Below, piece after piece: positions 23,475-31,297 of a stretch of DNA of 64,000 nucleotides. The stretch's first letter is position 1, and every line of letters starts with the position of its first letter. Position numbers and translations under genes: made by a program. This DNA is from Amycolatopsis methanolica 239 (GTDB lineage Bacteria > Actinomycetota > Actinomycetes > Mycobacteriales > Pseudonocardiaceae): contig NZ_CP009110.1 of the NCBI RefSeq assembly GCF_000739085.1, forward strand, positions 372,001-436,000, in the 5' to 3' direction. The notes under the pieces were generated by a model that saw nothing but the letters and a program-made list of their open reading frames with translations, searched no databases and was not told the origin of the DNA.

Positions 23475-24157
23475 GCCCGCCCCGCCTTCCGCGCCCACGG
23501 GGCCAGTGCCCGCTCGCTCAGCCACAACAGCGCGTCCACCAGCACCGCGAGCACGATCGACAACCCGATCCCGACGATGATCGCCGTCGGGTTCGGCGTG
23601 GTCGTCTGGATGCCCTGCCGGATGAAGAAGCCCAGCCCGCCCATGCCGAGCATCGCGGTGACCGTGACCAGCCCGATCGTCGTCACGGCCGCGACCCGCA
23701 GCCCGGCGATCACCACCGGCAGCGCCAGCGGGAGCTCGACCTGCAGCAACAGGCGCAGCCGCGTGAAGCCCATGCCGATCGCGGCCTCCCGGACCTCCGC
23801 GGGCACCTGCTGGATGCCGGTCACGATGTTGCGCAGCAGGATCAGCAGCGTGTACGTGGCGAGCGGGATCACGGCCGCGGTGAACGACAGCCCGAAGAAC
23901 GGCACCAGCAGCGCGAACGCCCCGAGGCTCGGGATCACGTACAGCGCGCCGGCCGCGCCCAGCGCGACCGCGTAGAACCAGCGCCAGCGCAGCGACAGCA
24001 CGGCCAGCGCGACCGCCAGGACGAGCCCGATCGCGAGTGCGGCCGCCGTCAGCGCCAGATGCTCGCCGAGGCGCCGGACGATTTCGTCCGCGTTGCGCTC
24101 CACCCACCGCCACTCGAACAGCGGCCGGTCGGTGGCGGCCAGGACGTACTCGCTCAC
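23471..24157 (-). CDS. Osmoprotectant (OpuC/ProW-type) ABC transporter permease
   Basis: A 228-residue permease with about six helices: HLALTAAALAIGLVLAVALAVLSL, an EAA-type loop EVREAAIGMGFTRLRLLLQVELPLALPVVIAG, and TVTAMLGMGGLGFFIRQGIQ. It is the first gene of a two-permease unit divergent from the substrate-binding protein at 24276. The matching ATPase (OpuCA/ProV) is not found on either side. Confidence 0.87.
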   Translation of the reverse strand: MSEYVLAATDRPLFEWRWVERNADEIVRRLGEHLALTAAALAIGLVLAVALAVLSLRWRWFYAVALGAAGALYVIPSLGAFALLVPFFGLSFTAAVIPLATYTLLILLRNIVTGIQQVPAEVREAAIGMGFTRLRLLLQVELPLALPVVIAGLRVAAVTTIGLVTVTAMLGMGGLGFFIRQGIQTTTPNPTAIIVGIGLSIVLAVLVDALLWLSERALAPWARKAGRA

Positions 24158-24178
24158 CGGGCGAGCATACGGGCGGTG

Positions 24179-24224
24179 ACCGACACTGACGGGCGGACGA
24201 TCTCACTATGTGGTTTCTGTCGGT
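24179..24224. promoter_or_regulatory. Widely spaced inverted repeat between divergent transporter genes
   Basis: ACCGACA (24179-24185) and TGTCGGT (24218-24224) are perfect complements 32 bp apart, inside the 118-bp divergent gap of the osmoprotectant transporter. It may be an operator for osmotic control; this is weak evidence. Confidence 0.3.
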
Positions 24225-24275
24225 GCCCGCGGATAGGGTCGCTGGCGACTGACTGCACTGGGAGGGTGAACAGGT

Positions 24276-25193
24276 ATGCGGTGGACACGGAGCCTGCGGG
24301 CGGCCGGGGTGCTCGCGGTGGCGGTCCTCGGGCTCACGGCCTGCGGCGGCGGGGACGACGGCGGCACTGCGGCGCCGGGGAAGGGCGGCGCGCCGATCGT
24401 GGTGGCGTCGTTCAACTTCACGGACAGCCAGATCCTGGCGGAGGTGTACGCGCAGGCGCTGGAGGCGAAGGGCTACCCGGTCCAGCGGAAGTTCAACATC
24501 GGTTCGCGGGAGCTGGTGTACCCGTCGCTCAAGTCGGGCGAGCTGCAGTTCATCCCCGAGTATCAGGGCGCGGCGATCAGCTCCGGGTTCAACGAGCAGG
24601 CGCCGAACGACGCGGCGTCCGAGCACGCGAAGCTCGCCGAGCTGTTCAAGCAGTCCGGCGTCGGGCTGCTGGACTACGCGCCGGCGGAGAACAAGAACAC
24701 CTACGTGGTGAAGTCCGACCTCGCGCAGCAGCAGGGCCTGCGGACGATCAGCGACCTGAAGAAGCTGGACAAGGTCGTGCTGGGCGGCCCGCCGGAGTGC
24801 GGCACCCGGGCCAACTGCTTCATCGGTTTCCGTGACGTCTACAAGCTGAACGTCACGTTCTCGAGCATCCAGGAGTCCGGCCCGCGGGTCGAGCAGCTGC
24901 GCTCGGGCGCGGTCACGGTGATCCCGCTGGACTCGGTGAACCCGCTGGTGGGCAACCCGGACTTCACCGCGCTGGAGGACGACCAGAAGATCGTCGCGAC
25001 CGAGAACGTCGTGCCCGCGGTGAACCAGAAGGTGCTCGATGAGCGCGGCCCCGGCTTCGCCGCGGCGGTCAACGCGGTGAGCGCGAAGCTGACCACTGAC
25101 CAGCTGCGCGATCTGAACAAGCAGGTCGACGAGGACGGCGACCAGGTGGCGGACGTCGCCAAGGACTGGCTGTCGCAGCAGGGTCTCCTCTGA
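24276..25193 (+). CDS. Osmoprotectant ABC transporter substrate-binding lipoprotein
   Basis: A 305-residue protein. The signal peptide ends in the lipobox LTAC (AVLGLTACGGG), and a Gly/Ala linker leads to the OpuAC-like domain, with VASFNFTDSQILAEVYAQAL, FNIGSRELVYPSLKSGELQFIPEYQGAA and VLGGPPECGTRANCFIGFRDVY. These are characteristic of glycine-betaine/choline/carnitine-binding proteins of the OpuCC/ProX type, anchored on the outer face of the membrane. A GGGAGGG sequence precedes the ATG. It is divergent from its two permease genes. Confidence 0.88.
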   Translation: MRWTRSLRAAGVLAVAVLGLTACGGGDDGGTAAPGKGGAPIVVASFNFTDSQILAEVYAQALEAKGYPVQRKFNIGSRELVYPSLKSGELQFIPEYQGAAISSGFNEQAPNDAASEHAKLAELFKQSGVGLLDYAPAENKNTYVVKSDLAQQQGLRTISDLKKLDKVVLGGPPECGTRANCFIGFRDVYKLNVTFSSIQESGPRVEQLRSGAVTVIPLDSVNPLVGNPDFTALEDDQKIVATENVVPAVNQKVLDERGPGFAAAVNAVSAKLTTDQLRDLNKQVDEDGDQVADVAKDWLSQQGLL

Positions 25194-25239
25194 TCGATAG
25201 AGTCGCGGGCGACAGCGTTCGAGCAGATCAGGAGGGGTT

Positions 25240-25674
25240 ATGGCGAAGGTCACCGCAAGCGCGGAACGGACGATCGACGCACCGGCCGACAAGGTGCGCG
25301 CGCTGGTCGCGGACTACGCCGAGACCCGGCCCAAGATCCTGACCGAGCACTACCGCGACTACGAGGTGGTCGAGGGCGGCACCGGCGCCGGCACGAAGGC
25401 GAAGTGGAAGCTGCAGGCCACCTCCAAGCGGGTGCGCGACGTCGCGGCGAGTGTGTCCGAGCCGGAAGCGGGCACCCTCGTCGAGACGGACGCCAACTCC
25501 AGCATGGTCACGACCTGGACGGTGCGGCCCGCGGGCGAGCGCAGCGTCGTCCGGATCGAGACCACCTGGCAGGGCGCGGGCGGCATCGGGGGCTTCTTCG
25601 AGAAGACCTTCGCGCCGGGCGGGCTCCGCCGGATCTACGACGGTGTGCTCGGCAAGCTGGCCGAACTGGTCTAG
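25240..25674 (+). CDS. SRPBCC-family (polyketide cyclase/START-like) protein
   Basis: A 144-residue single-domain protein: AERTIDAPADKVRALVADYAETRPKIL is the helix-grip N-terminus, with a seven-strand sheet and a long C-terminal helix (GGLRRIYDGVLGKLAELV). SRPBCC proteins bind small hydrophobic ligands; no specific ligand is implied. AGGAGGG six bases before the ATG gives a clear start. A short hairpin, GTGGCT/AGCCAC (25687-25706), follows the gene. Confidence 0.78.
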   Translation: MAKVTASAERTIDAPADKVRALVADYAETRPKILTEHYRDYEVVEGGTGAGTKAKWKLQATSKRVRDVAASVSEPEAGTLVETDANSSMVTTWTVRPAGERSVVRIETTWQGAGGIGGFFEKTFAPGGLRRIYDGVLGKLAELV

Positions 25675-25777
25675 CCGCTCGGCGGGGTGGCTGTAGCCTC
25701 AGCCACAAAGCGGAATCAGCGCCCCGGTTAGCGTGTTGGCAGCCGTGGACACACTTCCGACACCCCTGGAGCGCATG

Positions 25778-26782
25778 ATGAGCACCACCGCGATCGAGAT
25801 CCGGCTCGCCTCCCGTCCGCACGGCGCGCCGACGCTGGCCAACTTCGACGTGGTCGACGTCGAGGTGCCGCGGCCCGGCGAGGGCGAGGCCCTGGTCCGC
25901 AACCTGGAGATCAGCGTCGACCCGTACATGCGCGGCCGGATGAGCTCCGCCAAGTCGTACGCGCCGCCGTACGAGGTCGGCAAGGTGATGCTGGGCGGCG
26001 CGGTCGGCGAGGTCGTCGAGTCGAACACCGACGCCCTGCGGCCGGGCGACCTGGTGCTGCACGGATTCGGCTGGCGGTCGCACGCCGTGGTCACCCCCAA
26101 GCAGGCGGCCAAGATCGACGCGGGCGCGGCGCCGCGCGAGGCGTACCTCGGCGTGCTCGGCATGACCGGCCTCACCGCGTACGCCGGGCTGACCGAGATC
26201 GCGCGGTTCCAGCCGGGCGACACCGTGTTCGTCTCGGGCGCGGCCGGCGCGGTCGGGTCCGTCGTCGGCCAGCTCGCGAAGCTGAAGGGCGCCAAGCGGG
26301 TCATCGGCAGCGCCGGCTCGGCCGGGAAGGTCCGGCACCTCGTCGAGGACCTGGGCTTCGACGCCGCGTTCAACTACAAGGACGCGCCGGTCGCGAAGCA
26401 GCTGGCAAATGCCGCGCCGGAGGGCATCGACGTCTACTTCGACAACGTCGGCGGCGAGCACCTGGAGGCCGCGATCGACTCGGCGAACGTGCACGCCCGG
26501 ATCGCCGTGTGCGGGATGATCTCGATCTACAACGCCACCGAGCCGCCCGCCGCGCCGCGGAACCTGGCGCAGATCATCGGCAAGCGGCTGGACATCCGCG
26601 GGTTCCTGGTCAGCGACCACTACGACCTACAGGCGAAGTTCCTCGAGGAGGTCGCGCCGCTGGTGCGCTCCGGCGAGATCAAGTACGAGGAGACCATCGT
26701 CGAGGGGCTGCGCAACGCCCCGCAGGCCTTCCTGGACCTCCTCGCGGGCGCGAACACCGGCAAGATGCTCGTCCGCGTCTGA
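25778..26782 (+). CDS. NADP-dependent medium-chain oxidoreductase (PTGR/curcumin-reductase-like)
   Basis: A 334-residue zinc-independent MDR enzyme. The N-terminal catalytic domain has VRNLEISVDPYMRGRM, the classic segment of leukotriene B4 dehydrogenase-like reductases. The Rossmann motif VSGAAGAVGSVVGQLAKLKGAKRVIGSAGS is central, and YFDNVGGEHLEAAI is typical of this clade. The expected reaction is NADPH-dependent reduction of an alpha,beta-unsaturated carbonyl. ATG 25778 follows GGAG by six bases; an ATG sits one codon earlier. Confidence 0.87.
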   Translation: MSTTAIEIRLASRPHGAPTLANFDVVDVEVPRPGEGEALVRNLEISVDPYMRGRMSSAKSYAPPYEVGKVMLGGAVGEVVESNTDALRPGDLVLHGFGWRSHAVVTPKQAAKIDAGAAPREAYLGVLGMTGLTAYAGLTEIARFQPGDTVFVSGAAGAVGSVVGQLAKLKGAKRVIGSAGSAGKVRHLVEDLGFDAAFNYKDAPVAKQLANAAPEGIDVYFDNVGGEHLEAAIDSANVHARIAVCGMISIYNATEPPAAPRNLAQIIGKRLDIRGFLVSDHYDLQAKFLEEVAPLVRSGEIKYEETIVEGLRNAPQAFLDLLAGANTGKMLVRV

Positions 26783-26858
26783 TACGCCCGCCGACGTACG
26801 GCGAAGAGACGTCGCCGGGCAGACGCCGCGACCGGCACGAACGCCGACCATCGTCGGC

Positions 26859-27490
26859 ATGACCCTCGCACCCCGCGACAGCCTCTGGACCCGCGCCCGG
26901 CCCGTCGAACGCGTCGCCTACGTGGTGGCCGCCGTCCTGTTCGCCAGCGGCCTCGTGCACCTGGTGGTCTTCGTGGCGAGCGGCACCACGTGGGAGGGTC
27001 CGCTGTCCTACAGCAAGGCCATGACGTTCGGCCTGTCCTTCGGCCTTACCCTGGCCAGCGTCACCTGGGCCACCGGCTTCATTGCGGTCCGGCGGCGGAA
27101 CCTCCTGCTCGGCGCGCTCACCGCGGTGAGCATCGTCGAGGTCGCCCTGGTGACGTTGCACCGTGGCGGCCTGGCGGACCACGAACCTCAGCCCGAGCAT
27201 GTCGCTGGCCCTGCGGTTCGGGCTCGTGGTGCTGTCCGCGGCCATGGTCGTCGGCGCCATCATGGTCGCCGACGGCGTCACCCTCGCCCGCAGCGGACAA
27301 CCGCAGCTGGCCTACACGACCGCGGGTTCGCTGAAGCTCGTGCACGCGGTCACGATGCACGCGGTCCTCGTGGTCCCTGGGCTGGCCTGGCTGCTGCGGC
27401 ACGCGCCGGAACGCACGCCGCACCAAGGCGGTTCACGTCGCCGTCGGTGTCTACACGCTGCTGATCGTGGGAGCGGTGCTCGCGAGCTAG
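26859..27490 (+). pseudogene. Frameshifted integral membrane protein
   Basis: Three open segments in different frames join into one plausible membrane protein of about 205 residues. The first, from ATG 26859, has RVAYVVAAVLFASGLVHLVVFV and MTFGLSFGLTLASVTWATGF. After about 27165 the frame changes to SMSLALRFGLVVLSAAMVVGAIMV and LKLVHAVTMHAVLVVPGLAWLL. Near 27420 it changes again to RTKAVHVAVGVYTLLIVGAVLAS and the TAG at 27488-27490. Either the gene is dead or the assembly has two indel errors. Its end overlaps the convergent purU gene by 4 bp. Confidence 0.65.
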
Positions 27491-28347
27491 AACACCACCG
27501 TGCGGTTGCCGTGCACCAGCACCCGGCTCTCCAGGTGCCACCGCAGGCCGCGGGCGAGCGTGATCTTCTCGATGTCGCGGCCCTTGCGCACCAGGTCGGG
27601 CACGGTGTCGCCGTGGTCGACGCGGATCACGTCCTGCTCGATGATCGGCCCGGCGTCCAGGTCGGCGGTCACGTAGTGGCACGTCGCGCCGACCAGCTTC
27701 ACCCCGCGGCGGTGCGCCTGGTGGTAGGGCCGCGCGCCGATGAACGACGGCAGGAAGCTGTGGTGGATGTTGATCGCCCGGCCGGACCACGCCTGGCACA
27801 GCTCCGGCGGCAGGATCTGCATGAACCGCGCGAGCACCACGGCGTGCGGGTCGTGCTCGTCGACCAGCTTGCGCACCTCGGCGAACGCCTCCGCCTTGTC
27901 ACCCGCCGGAAAGGGCACGTGGTGGAACGGGATCCCGTGCGCCCGCGTGATGTCCGCGAGGTTGTCGTGGTTGCCGATCACCGCCCGCACGTCGACGTCC
28001 AGCTCGCCGGCCGCGACCCGGCCCAGGATGTCGTAGAGGCAGTGCCCCTCCTTCGACACCAGGATCACCACGCGCCGCCGCTCGGACGTGTCCTCGACGC
28101 GCCAGTTCGACTCGGCCGACAGCGACGTCGCCACCTCGGCGAAGCGCGACCGCAGTTCGTCCACTCCGAACGGCAGCGAGTCCGCCCGGACCTCCTGGCG
28201 GGTGAAGAACCAGCCGGTGTCCGGGTCGGTGTGGTAGGCGGCCTCGACGATCCAGCCGCCCGCGTCGGCGAGGAAGGACGACACGCGCGCGACGATGCCG
28301 GTGCGGTCGGGACAGCCGAAGGTGATCACATAACGTCGTTCGGACAC
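27487..28347 (-). CDS. purU: Formyltetrahydrofolate deformylase
   Basis: A 286-residue enzyme that hydrolyses 10-formyltetrahydrofolate to formate and tetrahydrofolate, balancing one-carbon pools. An ACT domain (residues 1-85, VITFGCPDRTGIVARVSSFL) precedes the formyltransferase-type catalytic domain, with VIGNHDNL (catalytic Asn/His), NIHHSFLPSFIGARPYHQAHRRGVKLVGATCHYV and DAGPIIEQDVIRV (catalytic Asp). GTG 28345-28347 gives the family start MSERRY. Length equals the usual 280-290. Confidence 0.92.
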   Translation of the reverse strand: MSERRYVITFGCPDRTGIVARVSSFLADAGGWIVEAAYHTDPDTGWFFTRQEVRADSLPFGVDELRSRFAEVATSLSAESNWRVEDTSERRRVVILVSKEGHCLYDILGRVAAGELDVDVRAVIGNHDNLADITRAHGIPFHHVPFPAGDKAEAFAEVRKLVDEHDPHAVVLARFMQILPPELCQAWSGRAINIHHSFLPSFIGARPYHQAHRRGVKLVGATCHYVTADLDAGPIIEQDVIRVDHGDTVPDLVRKGRDIEKITLARGLRWHLESRVLVHGNRTVVF

Positions 28348-28373
28348 GGCCCCATCTTCCCCGCCGCACCCGG

Positions 28374-29114
28374 TCACGGCGCGGCCAGGGGCTCCAGGAG
28401 ACGCACGTCACCGGTCACCGAGGCGGGACTGGGCCGCCCCCACACCCGCCGGTACACCGCGTCGGCGGTGCCCGCGACCGTCACGTCGGCCTCGAACGCG
28501 GCCGTCACCGGCTCGATCGTCCCGGGCTGCCCCGGGTGCAGCACGACCCGCCACATGCGACCGGCGTCCGCCGCGTGCACCAGCACCGAACCGGACAGGG
28601 CGAACTGGTCCCACTTCGCGCGCGTCGGCAGCATCCAGGCGAGCAGCTCGTCGACGCCGTCCGCGGCGAACTCCGGGTCGAACACGAGCGACGGGACCGC
28701 GGACGCATCCGCGCTGCCTGCCAGCGCGTGCTCGGCGTCCAGCCGGTGGATCGCTGTCTCGTGCGCCTGCCGCCGCGCCCAGGACCGCGTGGTCTGCTCG
28801 TAGCGGGTCCACGGCAGCCACGCCGGCGCCGCGGGATCGGCGAGTTCGCCCAGCATCCCCTGCAGCTGCTCGTCCCACCAGGACAGCAGTTCAGTCCAGT
28901 CGGCGGGTGGCTGTCCGCGCGTCACGTTCTCGCCGCTCGGATCGGCGATCGCGGCCCGGACCCACGAGTGGACCTTCGCCAGGTGGTCGACGAGGCGCTG
29001 GACAGTCCACTTCGGACAGGTCGGCACCGGCGCCTCCGGCCCCGTCCGCACCGCGGCCGCGCGCAGGGCCCGGCACTGCGCCTCGATCATCGCGAGGTAC
29101 TCGGCGTGCTGCAT
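28374..29114 (-). CDS. Maleylpyruvate isomerase-family (mycothiol-dependent/DinB-like) protein
   Basis: A 246-residue protein starting MQHAEYLAMIEAQCRALRAAA. The helical N-terminal DinB-like bundle has CPKWTVQRLVDHLAKVHSWVRAAI (metal-binding His in the LVDHLA segment) and RRQAHETAIHRLDAEHA (second His cluster). The C-terminal SCP-like domain includes VLVHAADAGRMWRVVLHPG. The family includes mycothiol-dependent isomerases, consistent with the nearby mshA. The exact reaction is unknown. Its first 224 bp overlap the DedA reading frame on the same strand. Confidence 0.78.
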   Translation of the reverse strand: MQHAEYLAMIEAQCRALRAAAVRTGPEAPVPTCPKWTVQRLVDHLAKVHSWVRAAIADPSGENVTRGQPPADWTELLSWWDEQLQGMLGELADPAAPAWLPWTRYEQTTRSWARRQAHETAIHRLDAEHALAGSADASAVPSLVFDPEFAADGVDELLAWMLPTRAKWDQFALSGSVLVHAADAGRMWRVVLHPGQPGTIEPVTAAFEADVTVAGTADAVYRRVWGRPSPASVTGDVRLLEPLAAP

Positions 29115-29709
29115 GCCGTGAGCGTAACCGCCGCACCACGTCGATGACACCGACCATGATCAACCCGATGCCGAACGACAACAGCAGCCCCTTGGCTGGC
29201 TGCCCGTCGAAGCTCGCGCCGCCGATCGCGCCGATGACCACGCTGTAGACGGCCCAGATCCCGGTCCCCACAGCGTCGAGCGCGACGAACCGCGCCCACG
29301 GCACGCCCATGCTGCCCGTGGCCAGTCCGCTCGCGACCCGGCCGCCGGGGAGGTACCGGCCCGCCACGATCAGCAGCCCGGCGTGGCGTTCGACCTGGCC
29401 GCGCGCCCATTCGTAGCGGTCCTGCTTCCCGGCGCGCAGCCACCGGGTCAGCGCGGGCGCGGCGCCCCGGCCGACCGCGTGCGACAGGCAGTCGCCGGCG
29501 AGCGCTCCGGCGGCCGCGAGCAGCGCCAGCAGCGCCAGCTTCGGGACGTCCGTGCCGAGCAGCACGGCGACCGTGATCACCGTCGTCTCGCTCGGCATGA
29601 ACGGCAGCAGCGCGTCCAGCGCCGCCACCGCGAACACGATCAGCCACAGCCAGGGCGAGGACAGGGTGCCCTGGACCAGCTCACCGAGGTGGTTCAGGAA
29701 GTCAAGCAT
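28891..29709 (-). CDS. DedA-family membrane protein with an overlapping C-terminal extension
   Basis: A 272-residue reading frame; the DedA domain covers about residues 1-195: LDALLPFMPSETTVITVAVLLGT, GDCLSHAVGRGAAPAL, VERHAGLLIVAGRYLPGGRVASGLATGSMGVPWARFVALDAVGTGIWA, and a final helix before VIDVVRRLRS. DedA proteins act in lipid flipping and membrane homeostasis. The last 75 or so codons read Arg/Gly-rich, out of frame over the maleylpyruvate-isomerase-family gene, so the original stop was probably lost near 29110. The start overlaps the acyltransferase stop by 8 bp. Confidence 0.72.
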   Translation of the reverse strand: MLDFLNHLGELVQGTLSSPWLWLIVFAVAALDALLPFMPSETTVITVAVLLGTDVPKLALLALLAAAGALAGDCLSHAVGRGAAPALTRWLRAGKQDRYEWARGQVERHAGLLIVAGRYLPGGRVASGLATGSMGVPWARFVALDAVGTGIWAVYSVVIGAIGGASFDGQPAKGLLLSFGIGLIMVGVIDVVRRLRSRHAARRVPRDDRGAVPGPARGRGADGAGGAGADLSEVDCPAPRRPPGEGPLVGPGRDRRSERRERDARTATRRLD

Positions 29710-30466
29710 GCGCCGGGACCCGGGTGGACCGGACGATGTCCTGGGCGCGTGCGGCGAGCTCTCGCCGGTCGCCGAGGGGCTCCAGCTGCGGGTGCGCGGT
29801 CAGCTCGATCCGCAGGTCGCGGGCGCGCGCGACCCGGCCCAGCGACGGCAGGAGCGCGTCGTCGCCGACGAAGGCCGCGACCGTGCTCGGCTGCCCGCCC
29901 TGCGAGTACGCGAAGGTCACCGGCCGCACCGGCGCGCCGGCGTCGATCGCCGCCTGGAACGCGGCGCGCCGGAACGTCCCGCCCCGGCTGCCGCACCACG
30001 TCGTGCCCTCGGGGAACACGACGACCGACTCGCCGGCGCGGAGCGCGTCCGCCAGCCCGGCCACCACGGCGGGCAGTTCCCGCAGCTCGCGCCGGGCGAT
30101 GAACCGGGTGCCGCAGGACCGCGCGAGCGATCCGATGACCGGCCACGAGCGCACCTCGCGCTTGGCCAGGAACCCCACCGGGTCGACGGCCAGCAGCGCG
30201 ACGATGTCCAGCCACGACACGTGGTTGGACACGATCAGCGTGCCGGTGCCCGCCGGCACCCGCAGCAGGTCGGTGTTCCCGCCCAGCGTGATGCCGAGGG
30301 CGTCGAGCACCCCGCGGGCGTGCGGCCGCAGGTCCCCCCGCCGCACCCCGGCGAGGACCGAGCCCAGCGCCAGCCACCGTCGCACGGTCAGCAGTGTGCT
30401 GATCTCAGGCAGCCGGTGGGTGACGCAGCGAGGGGTACAAGGTGAAGTCACGTCCCACGGGTTCAT
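29702..30466 (-). CDS. PlsC-type acyltransferase, OlsA-like
   Basis: A 254-residue lysophospholipid acyltransferase-family protein. Motif I is NHVSWLDI (H-x4-D catalytic pair), with GFLAKREVRSWPVIG and VVFPEGTTW (motif III) behind it, and APVRPVTF (motif IV). Start ATG 30464-30466 overlaps the stop of the GNAT-type gene (ATGA). A PlsC enzyme coupled to an OlsB-like N-acyltransferase is the usual arrangement for ornithine-lipid synthesis, where OlsA adds the second, ester-linked fatty acid to lyso-ornithine lipid. Glycerophospholipid acylation is the alternative. Confidence 0.75.
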   Translation of the reverse strand: MNPWDVTSPCTPRCVTHRLPEISTLLTVRRWLALGSVLAGVRRGDLRPHARGVLDALGITLGGNTDLLRVPAGTGTLIVSNHVSWLDIVALLAVDPVGFLAKREVRSWPVIGSLARSCGTRFIARRELRELPAVVAGLADALRAGESVVVFPEGTTWCGSRGGTFRRAAFQAAIDAGAPVRPVTFAYSQGGQPSTVAAFVGDDALLPSLGRVARARDLRIELTAHPQLEPLGDRRELAARAQDIVRSTRVPAHA

Positions 30467-31185
30467 GAATTCTCGCCGAGGAAGAATCTGCGGTAGCGCT
30501 CGCCGATCTCGTCGACCGCCAGCACGGTGAAGAAGTCGGCGACCGCGAAGTACGGGTCGTGCGCGGGCGGCCCGCCGACCCACGCGCCAAGGCGCAGGTA
30601 GCCGCGCAGCAACGGCGGAATCTGGGCGTAGCTGGGCGGGCGCTCGGTGCGGGGCAGCGGGATCCACGGCCGGTGCGGCTCGACCCGCAGCTCGCCCGGC
30701 GGGCGGTGCTTGGCTTGCGCGAGCGCCCACGTGGCGGCCGCCGAGGCGCCGCCGTCGGCAAGCGACACCGACGCGCACCCGGCGAGGTAGCGGTAGCCGT
30801 GGCCGACGACGTAACGCGCCATCGCCGACCACATCAGGTTGATCACGCCGCCGGAACGGTGGTCCGGGTGCGCGCACGACCGGCCGGTCTCGACCAGGTG
30901 CGGCCGCAGCGGCGCCAGCGCGTCCAGGTCGAACTCCGACTGCGAGTACAGCCGCGCCGACCGGCCGGGCGGCAGCAGCCGGTAGGTGCCGACGACCTCG
31001 CCCCCGTGCATCACGGCGAGGTGCTCGCACACGTCGTCGAACTCGTCGGCGTCCAGCCCGCTGGGGTGCGCCGCCGCGCCGAACTCGGTGGTGAACACGC
31101 GGTGCCGCAGTCGCTGGCACGCCTGGACGATCTCGGAGTCCGTCGCGATGACGGCCTCGTACTGCCTGCTGAGGGTTGCGGTCAT
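30463..31185 (-). CDS. GNAT-fold N-acyltransferase, OlsB-like
   Basis: A 240-residue protein of the hemolysin/OlsB GNAT group: RLRHRVFTTEFGAAA at the start, VGTYRLLPPGRSARLYSQSEFDLDAL in the middle, ETGRSCAHPDHRSGGVINLMWSAMARYV forming the acyl-carrier loop, and PPLLRGYLRLGAWVGGPPAHDPYFAVADFFTVL near the end. OlsB transfers a 3-hydroxyacyl group from acyl-ACP to the alpha-amine of ornithine. It is translationally coupled to the PlsC-type gene. The ornithine substrate is inferred from family and context. Confidence 0.75.
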   Translation of the reverse strand: MTATLSRQYEAVIATDSEIVQACQRLRHRVFTTEFGAAAHPSGLDADEFDDVCEHLAVMHGGEVVGTYRLLPPGRSARLYSQSEFDLDALAPLRPHLVETGRSCAHPDHRSGGVINLMWSAMARYVVGHGYRYLAGCASVSLADGGASAAATWALAQAKHRPPGELRVEPHRPWIPLPRTERPPSYAQIPPLLRGYLRLGAWVGGPPAHDPYFAVADFFTVLAVDEIGERYRRFFLGENS

Positions 31186-31297
31186 GGGGCGATCGTGTCG
31201 CCGCGCACACCGCCTGAGCCAGGGACTTCCGGCAAGATCAGGGACATCCCGGGGAACCCCCGTGCGTGCCGCCCCCGCTGCTTTGGTGGGGTTGTCC

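Noticed and set aside
22749..25292. An 847-codon open frame on the minus strand covering both transporter permeases and the binding protein.
   Set aside because: Only the first 241 codons at the 3' end are a permease; the rest is antisense to better-supported genes and has no protein-like sequence. GC-rich DNA produces such shadows.
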